A program made the translations under genes and the position numbers. DNA of 64,000 nt from Liolophura sinensis (taxonomy: Eukaryota > Mollusca > Polyplacophora > Chitonida > Chitonidae). This document shows positions 47,128 to 59,715 of the stretch, piece after piece. Position 1 is the first letter of the stretch; the number at the start of each line of letters is the position of its first letter. The DNA is taken from the NCBI RefSeq assembly GCF_032854445.1, contig NW_027017953.1, positions 64,501 through 128,500 of the forward strand, given 5' to 3'. The notes under the pieces were generated by a model. It was given only the letters and a program-made list of their open reading frames with translations, was not told the DNA's origin and searched no databases.

Positions 47128-47215
47128 CTTTCATCATAATGCTGGCCGCCGTCGTATAAGTGAAATATTCCTGAGTATGACGTAAACCACCAATCAATTA
47201 AATAATAAATATATA
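47128..47215 (+). mobile_element. SINE family 1, 3' end fragment
   Basis: cataatgctggccgccgtcg tataagtgaaatattcctga, then the tail caccaatcaattaaataata. Only the last ~90 bp of the SINE remain. Confidence 0.87.
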
Positions 47216-47275
47216 AATCATAAAACAATGTCATACAACAATGATACAACAGTGATGTCATACGATACGATTTAG

Positions 47276-47505
47276 TGCTGCTTCACTGAGACGATTTACC
47301 GAAGGCAAGTAAGCCGCCCCCGCCCGAGTTATTATACTGATACGGGTCAACCAGTCGTTGCACTATCCCCTTCATGCTGAACGCCAAGCGAGGAAGTTAC
47401 AACTTCCTCTTGTAAAGTCTTAGGTGTGACTCGATCAAGGATTGATCCTGGATCTACCGCACCCGAAGCGGACGCTCGACTGTGTTATCGGGGGCCGGTG
47501 GCGTG
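47276..47505 (-). mobile_element. SINE family 2, 3'-truncated copy
   Basis: The complement matches the head (accgcacccgaagcggacgc) and the body to ctgagacgatttaccgaagg of the copy at 59348. The last ~130 bp including the tail are absent. Confidence 0.88.
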
Positions 47506-47749
47506 AACAAGGGAAGTGCATTGCTGGAATTAGAGTGGAGTATCCTAAAAATTGCGTATTACATACGTATGACATCACTCATGGGAACAGTACTAGTCTG
47601 GTTACTATAATGTTAGGAATATGCAATAATGTACAGTTTCTCTACAATAGCGCACCCAATCGACTTTACTGAAGAAGATTCAGGGGCGTACAGTCGAGTA
47701 TTAGAAAAATTGCCATTCCGTATGCAAAACGTGATGCGTGGGAAGATCT

Positions 47750-47787
47750 GTCATCAGCCCGCGGATGGTCGTGGGTTTCCCGCAGGT
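47750..47787 (+). mobile_element. SINE family 1 scrap
   Basis: catcagcccgcggatggtcg tgggtttcccgcag matches the middle of the SINE only. Confidence 0.55.
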
Positions 47788-47789
47788 AA

Positions 47790-50405
47790 CAAACACAAAC
47801 GTGATATGCACTGATCTTGTACTATCACGCAATAAGGCATCCCTGCATGCGTGTGTGGAATTACCCATTCCTGTTACATATTTCGTTTTACTCGTTCAGT
47901 GAATATTGCCATACATAGTACATGGACAGTTTTTCACTTTGTTTAGTCTACTATGGAAACATAATCTCTTCGAGAAGACAAATCTCTCGGTATAAGTCAC
48001 ACTTTCAATTTAATGTTTAATTTAAGATTATATTATCACTGCATATCAAAAAAGGTACATTCTGTCAATCAAGCATTTGACCTGAGCTTGACCGATTGGG
48101 ACCACAGCGTGGCCGCAGTACGCCACGCACGCTGAGTTACACAAGTTCACGTGTACAAGTTAGAAGACGTTCAGCTGTGAGGCAGCACGGGATAAACCTT
48201 AACACAGAGTAAGTTTCGAAATCGCTTTCCATCTCACATATCTATCCACGCTGCTCTACATGCAAATCTATTTATAGTGTCTTTACCTGTTTGCCGAGTC
48301 ACAGAAGCTGGTGTTCTCGTGGCCTCCCTGCTTCTTGTTCGTCACAGCCAAGTACTATTTAACACATGAATGTTATTCACCAGACTGGCCTAATGTCACG
48401 TTAGTGTTAGTGACGGGTCTGAACCAGTTTCTACTCACATCTGAGAGCTAACTAGGCTAACTAGGCTACCCCCATGTGCTGCCGTGCCTCAGCCTGAGGT
48501 ATTGTTCGCTCTAGGGGGATGATGGGGGTACACAACAAACACGCGTAGATAAATCGACCCGCATATAGGACAGCATCTAGCAGGTGTGACTATCTGAAGA
48601 GCTTTTCATGGAGAGTTATTAATGTCATACAAATTCAGTATGGTAATATAGAGTCAATACAAACTCCATATGAAACATCAGTGTCAGTATGGTGATATAA
48701 AGTCCCTATGAAACAAGTCAGTACGACAATAGAGCTACATAGGCCTACTAACACATGACGTCAACAAGTCCGTAACTAAAGATATAGTAAGACTTACTAT
48801 ACCGGGTGTCACATTTCATAATGTGGTTAGCGGCCGAATCCCAGAGTGACCGACACCGAAGGAGTGAAGTGGGGGAGAAGCGAGAAGCAATATACTAAGC
48901 CATTGACGACAATGGGAAGAATTTAAATCCTGACTAACTTCAACACCCTCTGGTGTTCTCGCTATGTTCTGCATAAGTCCACAGGCAGATTAATCGTGTT
49001 TGTTTGTTATTTCCTTCTCTTTTCCTTCTTGTAGTACATGACAGTATTATGACGAAAATTGCATTAGCTGACTCAATTGATAACAGCACCTGCAGTTTCC
49101 ATGACGGCGAAGGTATTTATATGGTGGGATATTTCAGTTGGTTGAAGTCGGAAATTGTCTAGCTGAAATTGCTACAACTTTGGTTTGACCTTTCGTAGGA
49201 GTTCTATATAACCAGTGCTTAATGTCGGTGAGCCTAACAGCATTATACGCCATCCCACGTTCATCTGTGGGGTAAAACAGTTAACAATGCCAACCCCAAC
49301 TGAATCCGCTACATCTGGTGTTAACGGCTTGAGTAAAGTGTGAGACTCACTTGACCAGATAAGTCCTGCACTGTCAGGGGAAAGGGGTTATGCTGTGATG
49401 TATGCTATCCTGTCCACATACATGTAGTAATGGCTGTTATGGCAGCCCGGTGCGACCATACATGGTCTCTCATATTTCACCCAAACCAGGACAACAGATA
49501 TTTGAACGACACTGCGAGATTTAGTAGAAATTCCCTTGAGGACTACAGCCCGATTTCCTGTTGAGATTCCACGAAACTCTATAAGGATATTCAGTGGAGA
49601 ATCTCGATTCTCGCGGTTCTCGCACTCTCATCTAAATCTCGCGTTGTCAACGGACTGGAAGCTCAGTGTGTTGAGCCAGTTGTCAGTATCTCCACTTTCA
49701 GGCCCATCCGTCCTTGGCTTGACCTGATGTGTGTCATTAAGAGGAAGAATAAGATGTATATTAAAAAAAAAACAAGCTGCGCAGAATGCTCAACCAAGCA
49801 GAATTTGTTCCCCTCCCTGCGAAAGCGGGGAGCACTTTCCTGGCATAGGTATTATCCTATTTTAATGACTCGGACAGCATAATGTATTCTGCCCAGTTGT
49901 TCACTAATTTGCATTTATTTGCATTTGCAATGGTATACTGTATTGGGCCTCATATGTTGCTTGATCAGGGGAGGTAACAATGATTCGGTGCTGGAATACT
50001 TCGTTAGCCGTGAATAACGCTTCCTCGTTCTATTGTCGACCAACCATCATCTTAATTCTCAAATGTCACACAGTGTATTGATTCTGACCTAATCGCGTCA
50101 GAATATCGCATGCTTTCTTAAGTTCGTCTTAAATTTTGCGTCCATTGAAAAATAAAGTAAACAGATATCTAAGCTTTAGCATAACTTAGAGCGACACTCG
50201 GACGACATAGTGATATTTCTACTAGAGATTCGGAAAACAATGCGACATCAATTTGTGGCGATTTTAGAGCTCCAATTAAAAATTATATTTTGCGAACTGG
50301 TGCTTTCTGCAGCCAGATTTCAACTAGACCAAACACTTATGAGAAAAGAATGAGAGTCTGAGGTTCATGTAATATTGCCATAGATATTTTAGAGTGGTTA
50401 TTCAA
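47790..50405. other. Unique stretch, nothing assigned
   Basis: No recognisable gene, RNA or repeat. A small perfect palindrome (atagtaag a cttactat) lies near 48783-48799. Short frames at 49276-49334 and 49536-49727 have no family support. Confidence 0.4.
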
Positions 50406-50408
50406 AAG

Positions 50409-50519
50409 TTTTGGGTTTCCCCCGGGCTCTGCCGGGTTTCTTCCCACCATAATGCTCACTGCCGTCGTATCAGTGAAATGTTCTTCACTACGACGTAAAA
50501 CACAAGTCAAATAAATAAA
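50409..50519 (+). mobile_element. SINE family 1, 3' half
   Basis: gggtttcccccgggctctgc, caccataatgctcactgccg and the tail acgacgtaaaacacaagtca aataaataaa. It lies about 45 bp left of the 78-bp array. Confidence 0.88.
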
Positions 50520-50564
50520 TGATTAGTTTTGAGCCAGATCCGGAAGTTCGTTACTCTTAGATTA

Positions 50565-53500
50565 CAAGGCTATAGTGTAACGCGACATGAAGCATTGCCT
50601 TGGTTTCTCTTGTGCTGTCTTTAATTCCTTACTGTTGGATTACAACACTGTAGTGTAACGCGGCATGAAGCATTGCCTTGGTTTCTCTTGTGCTGTCTTT
50701 AACTCCTTACTGTTAGATTAAAAGTGTAACGCGGCATGAAGCATTGCCTTGGTTTCTCTTGTGCTGTCTTTAATTCCTTACTGTTGGATTACAAGGCTAT
50801 AGTGTAACGCGGCATGAAACATTGCCTTGGTTTCTCTGGTGCTGTCTTCAATTCCTTACTGTCAGATTACAAGGCTATATTGTAACGCGGCATGAAGCAT
50901 TGTCTTGGTTTCTCTTGTGCTGTCTTTAAATCCTTACTATTGGATTACAAGTGTAACGCGGCATGAAGCATTGCCTTGTTTTATCTTGTGCTGTCTTTAA
51001 TTCCTTACTGTTGAATTACAACACTGTAGTGTAACTCGGCATAAAGCATTGCCTTGGTTTCTCTGGTGCTGTCTTTAATTCCTTACTGTTGGATTACAAG
51101 TGTAACGCGGCATGAAGCATTGCCTTGGTTTCTCTTGTGCTGTCTTCAATTCCTTACTGTTGGATTACAAGGCTATAGTGTAACGCGGCATGAAGCATTG
51201 CCTTGGTTTCTCTTGTGCTGTCTTAATTCCTTACTATTGGATTACAAGGCTATAGTGTAACGCGGCATGAAGCATTGCCTTGGTTTCTCTTGTGCTGTCT
51301 TAATTCCTTACTGTTGGATTACAAGGCTATAGTGTAACGCGACATGAAGCACTGATTTGGTTTCTCTTGTGTTGTCCTTAATTCCTTACTGTTGGATTAC
51401 AAGGCTATAGTGTAACGCGGCATGAAGCATTGCCTTGGTTTCTCTTGTGCTGTCTTTAATTCCTTACTGTCAGATTACAAGGCTATAGTGTAACGCGGCA
51501 TGAAGCATTGCATTGGTTTCTCTTGTGCTGTCTTTAACTCCTTACTGTTAGATTATAAGGTTATAGTGTAACGCGGCATGAAGCATTGCCTTGGTTTCTC
51601 TTGTGCTGTCTTTAATTCCTTACTGTTGGATTACAAGGCTATAGTGTAACGCGGCATGAAGCATTGACTTGGTTTCTCTTGGGCTGTCTTTAATTCCTTA
51701 CTGTTGGATTACAAGTGTAACGCGGCATGAAGCATTGCCTTGGTTTCTCTTGTGCTGTCTTCAATTCCTTACTGTTAGATTACAAGGCTGTAGTGTAACG
51801 CAGCATGAAGCATTGCCTTGGTTTCTCTTGTGCTGTCTTTAATTCCTTACTGTTGGATTACAAGTGAAACTCGGCATGAAGCATTGCCTTGGTTTCTCTT
51901 GTGCTGTCTTCAATTCCTTACTGTTGGTTTACAAAGCTATAGTGTAAAGCGGCATGAAGTATTGCCTTGGTTTCTCTTGTGCTGTATTCAATTCTTTACT
52001 GTTGGATTACAAGTGTAACGCGGCATGAAGCATTGCCTTGGTTTCTCTTGTGCTGTCTTTAATTCCTTACTGTTGGATTGCAAGGCTATAGTGTAACGCG
52101 GCATGAAGCATTGCCTTGGTTTCCCTTGGCTGTCTTTAATTCTTTACTGTTGGATTACAAGGCTATAGTGTAACGCGGCATGAAGCATTGCCTTGGTTTC
52201 TCTTGTGCTGTCTTTAATTCCTTACTGTTGAATTACAACACTGTAGTGTAACTCGCCATGAAGCATTGCCTTGGTTTCTCTTGAGCCGTCTTCAATTCCT
52301 TACTGTTGGATTACAAGGCTATAGTGTAACGCGGCATGAAGCATTGCCTTGGTTTCTCTTGTGCTCTCTTTAATTCCTTACTGTTGGATTACAAAGCTAT
52401 AGTGTAACGCGGCATGAAGCATTGCCTTGGTTTCTCTTGTGCTGTCTTCAATTCCTTACTGTTGGATTACAAAATTGTAGTGTAACTCGGCATGAAGCCA
52501 TGCCTTGGTTTCTCTTGTGCTATCTTTAATTCCTTACCATTGGATTACATGTGTAACGCGGCATGAAGCATTACCTTGGTTTCTCTTGTGCTGTCTTCAA
52601 TTCCTTACTGTTGGATTACAAGGCTGTAGTGTAACTCGACATGAAGCATTGCCTTGGTTTCTCTTGTGCTGTCTTCAATTCCTTACTGTTGGATTACAAG
52701 GCTGTAGTGTAACGCGGCATGAAGCATTGCCTTGGTTTCTCTTGTGCTGTCTTTAATTCCTTACTGTTGGATTACAACGCTGTAGTGTAACGCGGCATGA
52801 AGCATTGCCTTGGTTTCTCTTGTGCCGTCTTCAATTCCTTACTATTGGATTACAAGTGTAACGCGGCTTGAAGCATTGCCTTGGTTTCTCTTGTGCTGTC
52901 TTTAACTCCTTACTGTTGGATTACAACACTGTAGTGTAACGCGGCATGAAGCATTGCATTGGTTTCTCTTGTGCTGTCTTCAATTCCTTACTGTTGGATT
53001 ACAAGGCTATAGTGTAACGCGGCATGAAACATTGCCTTGGTTTCTCTTGTGCTGTCTTAATTCCTTACTGTTGGATTACAAAGCTATAGTGTAACGCGAC
53101 ATGAAGCATTGCCTTGGTTTCTCTTGTGCTGTCTTTAATTCCTTACTGTTGGATTACAAGGCTGAAGTGTAACGCGACATGAAGCATTGCCTTGGTTTCT
53201 CTTGTGCTGTCTTTAATTCTTTACTGTTAGATTACAAGGCTATAGTGTAACGCGGCATGAAGCATTGCCTTGGTTTCTCTTGTGCTGTCTTTAATTCCTT
53301 TCTGTTGGATTACAAGGCTATAGTGTAACGCGGCATGAAGCATTGCCTTGGTTTCTCTTGTGCTGTCTTTAATTCCTTACTGTTGGATTACAAGGCTGTA
53401 GTGTAACACGACATGAGGTACTACCTTGATTTCTCTTGCGCTGGCTTTAGTTTTTGTCTGTTAGATTACAAGACCATAGTGTAACATGACATGAGGTACT

Positions 53501-53885
53501 GTCTTGATTTCTCTTGTTCTGTCTTTAATTCTTTACTGTTGGATTACAAAATTGTAGTGTTAGACGACATGAGGAATTTCCTTGATTTCGGTTGTGCTGT
53601 CTTTAATTCCTTTCTGTTGGATTACAAGGCTGTAGTGTAACACGACATGAAGTACTGCCTTGATTTCTTGTGTGCTGTCTTTAATATCTTTCTGTTGGAT
53701 TACAAGGCTATACTGTAACGCGACACGAGGTATTGCCTTGGTTTCTCTTGTGTTCTCTTTAGTTCATTTCGGTTGGGATACAAGACTATAGTGTAACATG
53801 ACATGAGGTACTACCTTGATTTCTCTTGTGCTGTCTTTAGTTCCTTTCTAGTTGGATTACATGGATGTAGTGTAACACGACATGA
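50565..53885. repeat. 78-bp minisatellite, main block (about 43 units)
   Basis: The unit is ggctatagtgtaacgcggca tgaagcattgccttggtttc tcttgtgctgtctttaattc cttactgttggattacaa. A second unit type lacks ggctata (71 bp) and is interspersed. The right end (after about 53400) is clearly more diverged, as expected at an array edge. Plus frames such as LPWFLLCCL are array products. Confidence 0.96.
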
Positions 53886-55155
53886 TATAAGCTTCATGTC
53901 AGATATTCGTAAACCATTCGTAGTCCGTAAATCGCGTTCCAAGTCGATAATAGCAAGATCCATTTCCAAAACAACGTTTAACACTAGCTCCCAAAGACAA
54001 AGGTGTGTAAGAAATTATACAAATAGGAAATCAAGTCGGTAACACACAATAAAGAAGCGGTCATCAGTTTTCAATGATGCCGGGCAGACAGTGGATATTC
54101 CAGGCTTAATTCCATATCCAAGTTCAAATTCGTAATCCATAAATGAGTTCCAGGTCAAATAACAATTAAACAGAGTATCTCAGTCGTTCTTTGATTGCAC
54201 CTGTTCATAAAGGCATCGTGCAGATGTAATGAGCATGGCTGCCTTTACGGCCCCGAACCCCAGGTTAAGCGGTGTTAGATACAGTTCGAAAATGACGAGC
54301 GTTACAGACCTTAACCGAACAGACTGTGTTTCGAAAGTAACGGACGATTACGTCTTTCCCGCTAATATGTAAGGATCTCATACTACAAGAGGTCCCATCT
54401 ATGATGTTACACGTGATATGCTGGTCTGTATAAAAGCCGTCTACAAGATAGACGGTTACGCTCGGCAACCAGCGCCATCTATGTTGTTAAATACCATGTA
54501 CGCGATAGATATGTACATAGGGATAACAGCGCCGTCTATGTGGTTGATCACAATACAGATCGCCAGAGATTCTGAACGCTCTGTCCATACCTGCCAACCA
54601 GAGTGTTATACTCATTGTAAAATTTGAGAAACTTAGAATGAAGGCGTTTGATGGAGTATCCTTGACAAACTAGTTTTTGAACTAACAACTTGTGACGCAG
54701 ATTAAAGTCATCACAATTTACGCAAGATCTGACAAATGCTACAAGGCGAGATATGTATACGCCATATGCAGGACCCTTTGGTATATTGCTATCCAAATAA
54801 GGATAAATTAGAACATCAAAATTGAAATTAGCCCTTTTGTCGTAAAGGCGGAGTGAAAGGAGACCATGTTCGTCTTTGTACAGATATAGATCCAAATAAG
54901 GTGTACCATCAGGACTATCTTTTGTCTCCTTTAAATCCATTGAAGGCGGATAGATTTCCTTCACCGCTTCAGCAATATGGGGGTTATTTAACCCCAGTAC
55001 ATCATCAATATACCGCTTGGTAAATGAAAAGGATCGAGCTTAAAGATATTATTTTAAGTAATTTCTGCATATAGTAGTATTCATATGAAAACATGTATAG
55101 GTCTACCAAAAGAGGCGCACAATTGGTACCCATTGGAATACATATGCACTGTTGG
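53886..55155 (-). mobile_element. Naiad-type Penelope-like element, 5'-truncated copy
   Basis: A near-perfect 13-bp duplication (taacacgacatga 53873-53885, taacatgacatga 55156-55168) flanks it. The minus strand begins with RT block IPMGTNCAPLLVDLYMFSYE, continues with FTKRYIDD (catalytic YIDD at 55012-55001), LYLYKDEHGLLSLRLYDKRA and IPKGPAYGVYIS, then the same 3' non-coding region as the copy at 14935. Its 3' boundary (tataagcttcatgtc) is the same. Typical 5' truncation of a target-primed retroelement. Confidence 0.92.
54548..55120 (-). pseudogene. Naiad-type RT C-terminal part (partial ORF)
   Basis: The open frame 54964-54548 (138 codons) covers the RT thumb/C-terminal segment, with YPPSMDLKETKDSPDGTPYL and the conserved RHKLLVQKLVCQGYS. 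Upstream YIDD and IPMG blocks to about 55120 are in other frames, so small indels separate them. Nothing 5' of the IPMG block is present. Confidence 0.85.
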
Positions 55156-55345
55156 TAACATGACATGAAGTACTACCTTGATTTATGTTGCTCTGTCTTT
55201 AGTTCGTTTCTGTTGGATTACAAGGTTATAGTGTAACACGACATGAGGTACTGTTTTGATTTCTCCTGTGCTGTCTTTAATTCCTTTCTGCTGGATTACA
55301 TGGCTGTAGTGTAACACGACATGAGGCATTGCCTTGATTTCTTTT
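55156..55345. repeat. 78-bp minisatellite, right remnant (2-3 units)
   Basis: acatgacatgaagtactacc and following sequence match the diverged edge units at 53400-53880. It shows that the retroelement was inserted into the array. Confidence 0.93.
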
Positions 55346-55524
55346 GTGTTGCAGGAGATGTCCTGACTGAGTTGGGTAACGATGTGTCGTCTGTGGTGTG
55401 ATTCCTGGGGCCAGAGACGAAGTTAAGGTCCCAAAAGCCACAAATTGCGACGCTAATTTGGCTTCTGGGCACTATTGAAGGGCATTGAATTGCTTCGATG
55501 CCCGATAGGAAACACTTTAAATTG

Positions 55525-55705
55525 GTAACTGGTGCGTACTGGTGTTTAACTCCTTATAAGTGTTTACCTCTGTGTTGGTGTTTAACCCCTCACTGGTGTT
55601 TAACTCCGTATTGGTGTTTAACTCTGTGTTTTTGTTTGACTCCCCCATTGGTGTTTAACTCTGTCTTGGTGTTTAACCCCCTCATTGGTGTTTCACTCCG
55701 TATTG
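55525..55705. repeat. ~20-bp repeat (about 8 units)
   Basis: Units like ttggtgtttaactccgtat with variable length. Confidence 0.82.
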
Positions 55706-56279
55706 AAGAAATGTTTACTGATGTAACGCAGGGGAGGTTTTTGCGATGAGGAGACACGAGTACCCACCGACCTTGGCCAGGTACCTGACAAAATCCCTGA
55801 CTTAGACTCCGACCAGACAGTCGACATCAACCCACGACCTCATTGGTCAAAGGCCTGATGGTCGCAGAAAACATAAAAAATGATGCGCACTTCAGATAAA
55901 AAGGCATGTGTAAATATGATCCTAAATATTTTTCTACATTTTTCTTGAAGAAGAAGAAGACATTTAAAATTAGTTTTCGTGTGGTGAGTATTTGGAATCA
56001 CCTCTTGGAGTATGTCGTGTTATGCCTAATTAAGTTATTTCAGTGTTCTTTATATCTAAACACATGCCTAAAATCTGAAGTATGACAACATTTTGGAATA
56101 TATTCAAAATATAAACATGACTTATAACACATTTGTAAGAAGAAAAGATCAAACTTTTAGCACCTTTCCATCTTTTATGTTTTCACCCCAATTAACTGCC
56201 TGAGCTAGGGAGAACTCTACAAAAGTGACATGCTTCACGGCCTTGAACACAGACTGATTATCCTCGTGCAAAGTTCAGG
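55706..56279. other. Unique stretch
   Basis: No gene or repeat recognised. Confidence 0.4.
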
Positions 56280-56292
56280 TGAAGGAATTTCA

Positions 56293-56554
56293 TTTATTTA
56301 TTTCATTGTGTTTTACGCCGTACTCAAGAATATTCCACTTATACGACGGCGGCCAGCATTACGGTGGGAGGAAACCAGGCACAGCCCGGTGGAAACCTAC
56401 GACCATCCGAATTTTGCTGGAGGACCGTCCCACGTATGGCCGGAGAGGAAGTCAGCACGAGCTGGACTTGAACTCACAGCAACCGCATTGCTTAGGGGCT
56501 CTTGGGTCATTACGTTGCGCTAGCGCGCTAACCAAGTGAGCCACGGAGGCTCCT
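56293..56554 (-). mobile_element. SINE family 1, full-length copy with 13-bp target duplication
   Basis: tgaaggaatttca lies at 56280-56292 and 56555-56567. Reading the minus strand, the head gcctccgtggctcacttggt, the B-box region gagttcaagtcc, the body and the tail with aaataaataaatg are all present. A clean insertion. Confidence 0.95.
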
Positions 56555-56582
56555 TGAAGGAATTTCAAATGTAAGTGCATCT

Positions 56583-56812
56583 AACGTAAATTCTACCACA
56601 CAGAGCAAACGTGTGGCTAATTAGTACATTCTACCACACAGAGCAAACGTGTGGCTAATTAGTACATTCTACCACGCAGAGCAAACGTGTAGCTAATTAG
56701 TACATTCTACCACACAGAGCAAACGTGTGGCTAATTAGTGCATTCTACCACACAGAGCAAACGTGTGGCTAATTAGTGCATTCTACCACACAGACCAAAT
56801 ATGTGGCTAATT
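56583..56812. repeat. 38-bp minisatellite (6 units)
   Basis: The unit is attctaccacacagagcaaa cgtgtggctaattagtac, almost invariant. Each unit holds ccacac and gtgtgg around gagcaaac, so it can form a small stem-loop. Such regular spacing can mimic CRISPR, but there are no spacers. Confidence 0.93.
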
Positions 56813-57264
56813 ATCTTTCTTTTGTTCCCTACATACATATTACATAAATACTGTCACAAGAATATGAACCCACTGTATACACATACAAAGGAGGACTCCT
56901 TACGTCAAATTATCTACACTGTAAGAAGTAATAAAACAGACAAACATACATTCAATACCGCCACGTACACCAAATCTGATACAGATCCTTTTGTCTGTGG
57001 AGTCGATAACACCAATAAACTCAAGGCTCGTGTACATTTTTCGGAACTAACGCAACTCTGTCGTGGAAAAATAGCATAAGTCAACCAAAACATAATTACC
57101 TGTCAAAATTTAGTCAAAAAAGGAGGAAACTTTAGTTAACGGATTTACGATGAATGAAAGGCACAAATCTGCGCGTAACGTTGAAAGGTTCAAGTTAAAA
57201 TATGTGGTCACATACACTCTCACAGCGTCAACAAATATCAATGTTCAGTTTGTTGATGTTGTAA

Positions 57265-57805
57265 ACATTTTCGTGACACACAGGCTACGTCCGGTGTGAA
57301 TATGATGTGATACGTGTTAATATTGGTGGTGTACATGTAAATATTGTCGTGACACACAGGCTACGTTGGGGGTGAACAAGGTGTGATACGTGTTAATATT
57401 GGTGGTGTACATGTAAATATTGTCGTGACACACAGGCTACGTTGGGGGTGAACAAGGTGTGATACGTGTTAATATTGGTGGTGTACATGTAAATATTGTC
57501 GTGACACACAGGCTACGTTGGGGGTGAACAAGGTGTGATACGTGTTAATATTGGTGGTGTACATGTAAATATTGTCGTGACACACAGGCTACGTTGGGGG
57601 TGAACAAGGTGTGATACGTGTTAATATTGGTGGTGTACATGTACATATGGTCGTGACACACAGGCTACGTCCGGTGTGAATATGATGTGATACATGTTAA
57701 TATTGGTGGTGTACATGTAAATATTGTCGTGACACACAGGCTACGTTGGGGGTGAACAAGGTGTGATACGTGTTAATATTGGTGGTGTACATGTAAATAT
57801 GGTCG
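57265..57805. repeat. 76-bp minisatellite (about 7 units)
   Basis: The unit runs atattgtcgtgacacacagg, ctacgttgggggtgaacaag, gtgtgatacgtgttaatatt, ggtggtgtacatgtaa. A variant with tccggtgtgaatatgatg occurs first and sixth. The intervening units are virtually identical. Confidence 0.94.
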
Positions 57806-59334
57806 CCATGAGTGTTAAACACAATTCAGTAGTATTTGTAGCTGGGTATACGCGTCATTTACATCAGAAGAAATAAACACTGTAGTTATGCTGCTGTCAC
57901 GATACTTAATAGTATATAGCTGTTCAACAATATATAAAACAAATCAGTCTTTCTAAACTTTCTACAGTTTTTCATTTTGTCAAGAAAGTTGACAAACGTT
58001 CACTTAATATTTATTGTAACATTTCTCTCCACCAGAAAGGCCCTACTTTTATACTTACGTATGTGAAATCAAAATGGACTGAAACCACCCATACATGTTG
58101 TGTTTATCGCTAAAGCCAAAAGCCCTGTAACTTCACCAACTTCAGATCTTTCTAACCTGGTTTACTTCTTACAAAAATGGCTTTTGTCAAGAAAAAAACA
58201 TTTGCAGGAGAAAATGAAGGGTGTTGTTTTCCTCCAATCAACCATAAATAAAAGCCTGAGCTCCACTTTTGAGAAGGCGTTCACTTTTCTCATGATCTAT
58301 CATTGTCAGACAGCGTTCTCACTTGTGGTCCACTACTCTACAGCATGCTAATAAGCCTATTACTGCACCACACTACTATTTTCATATTAGAATGACATAA
58401 TGCGGCGAAAATATGGTTTGGAATTATCCTGCATGGAAAAGCTCAGAGTGAGAGTTCCAGACATCAGCAAAATGTACGTAATCTCATCGTCCAGTCCGAC
58501 ATTCGTAGACTATGCTATTTAGGGGCTTACACCACATATACACCAGTTATAGCTGGCTTCTAGTCTGTGTAGTCACCACTGATATCCTCAGGCGGATGGA
58601 TTTTTTGACAGCGCTCTGCTTTTTTCATTCTGACCTACTTGCCATTAGCCTTATGCGGGCAATGTTTCTGTATAAACATAGCCCTGCTGAACAGTTGAAT
58701 GCTTGAGGGTTAAGGTCGTACTGAACAGCTTTTCACGTTATATGAGTCACTAGGTGTATGTACATATTCTGTGTCATTTTGTGACTGAGCGAGTCCATGC
58801 TGCCAAATTGCTGCCGTCGCTGAAGTGTCATGCCGAAGACACCGTACATGACACCCCACCCAGTCACATTACATGTTTTAAAGTCTATGTTTAATGTATA
58901 TGACCCCATCTGGGCTATATCTCGGGCCTCCCGACTTCGAGGCGGGTCCGGTAGAACTAACATGCCAATTGTTGCTGAGGTGTATCACAGGACAGCCGAT
59001 ACTGCACACCATGAAGGTATGCCTCTGTGGGTATGCCCACGATAGCCTCATCATAGCTTTCATCAATTTTATTTGTCAATGGAATTGTGAATTGTATATT
59101 GTTCAATCATGCAGTTAGTCCTGACGTCACTAACATGTGAAGATAAATGAAAATACATACCATGCTTGTCAAATGTTATTCGAAAAAACTAAACTGAGCT
59201 TGATCAATCTTGTAAAATATGTTTGAAGTGGTTTATAGTCCTTGATGAAGCCTCAAGTATGAAGACAGATGGAAAATGAATGTCGCCACAAACTGCTGCG
59301 AAGTTCGATAACTTAACTCTTCTTCCTAGCTCTG
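57806..59334. other. Unique stretch
   Basis: No gene, RNA or repeat recognised. Frames at 58100-58351 and 58733-59118 have no family motif or splice support. Confidence 0.4.
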
Positions 59335-59347
59335 TCTAATCAAACCG

Positions 59348-59712
59348 ACCGGCCCGGATAGCACAGTTGGTAGAGCGTCCGCTTCGGGACCGGTAGATCC
59401 AGGATCAATCCTTGGTCGAGTCACACCTAAGACTTTAAAAGAGGAAATTGTAACTTCCTCGCTTGGCGTTCAGCATGAAGGGGATAGTGCAACGACTGGT
59501 TGATCCGTATCAGTATAATGGCTCGGGCGAGACGGCTTACTTGCCTTCGGTAAGTCGTCTCAGTGATGCAGCACTAAATAAAAGAGCGGTGGAAATCCGT
59601 CCTGCAACAAGGAGGCACATTACACGTGCATGCACCCTAATGATTCCTTCGTCGTCATATGACTGAAAAATTGTTGAGTACGACGTTAAACCCCAAGCAC
59701 TCACTCACTCAC
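59348..59712 (+). mobile_element. SINE family 2, full-length copy with 13-bp target duplication
   Basis: tctaatcaaaccg lies at 59335-59347 and 59713-59725. The head ggcccggatagcacagttgg and tagagcgtccgcttcgggac is tRNA-like, with the A-box region in tagcacagttgg and the B-box region near ggatcaatcc. The body has aacttcctcgcttggcgttc and agtcgtctcagtgatgcagc. The tail ttgagtacgacgttaaaccc is followed by (actc)n. At about 365 bp it is the reference copy for this family here. Confidence 0.95.
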
Positions 59713-59715
59713 TCT

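Noticed and set aside
49276-49334. Short first-exon candidate (MPTPTESATSG...)
   Set aside because: Only 18 codons, a weak donor and no partner exon.
56583-56812. CRISPR-like regular repeats
   Set aside because: Head-to-tail units with no unique spacers, in an animal genome. The same applies to the other arrays.
58733-59118. Overlapping 62-76-codon ORFs on both strands
   Set aside because: Mutually overlapping frames without family motifs or splice context.
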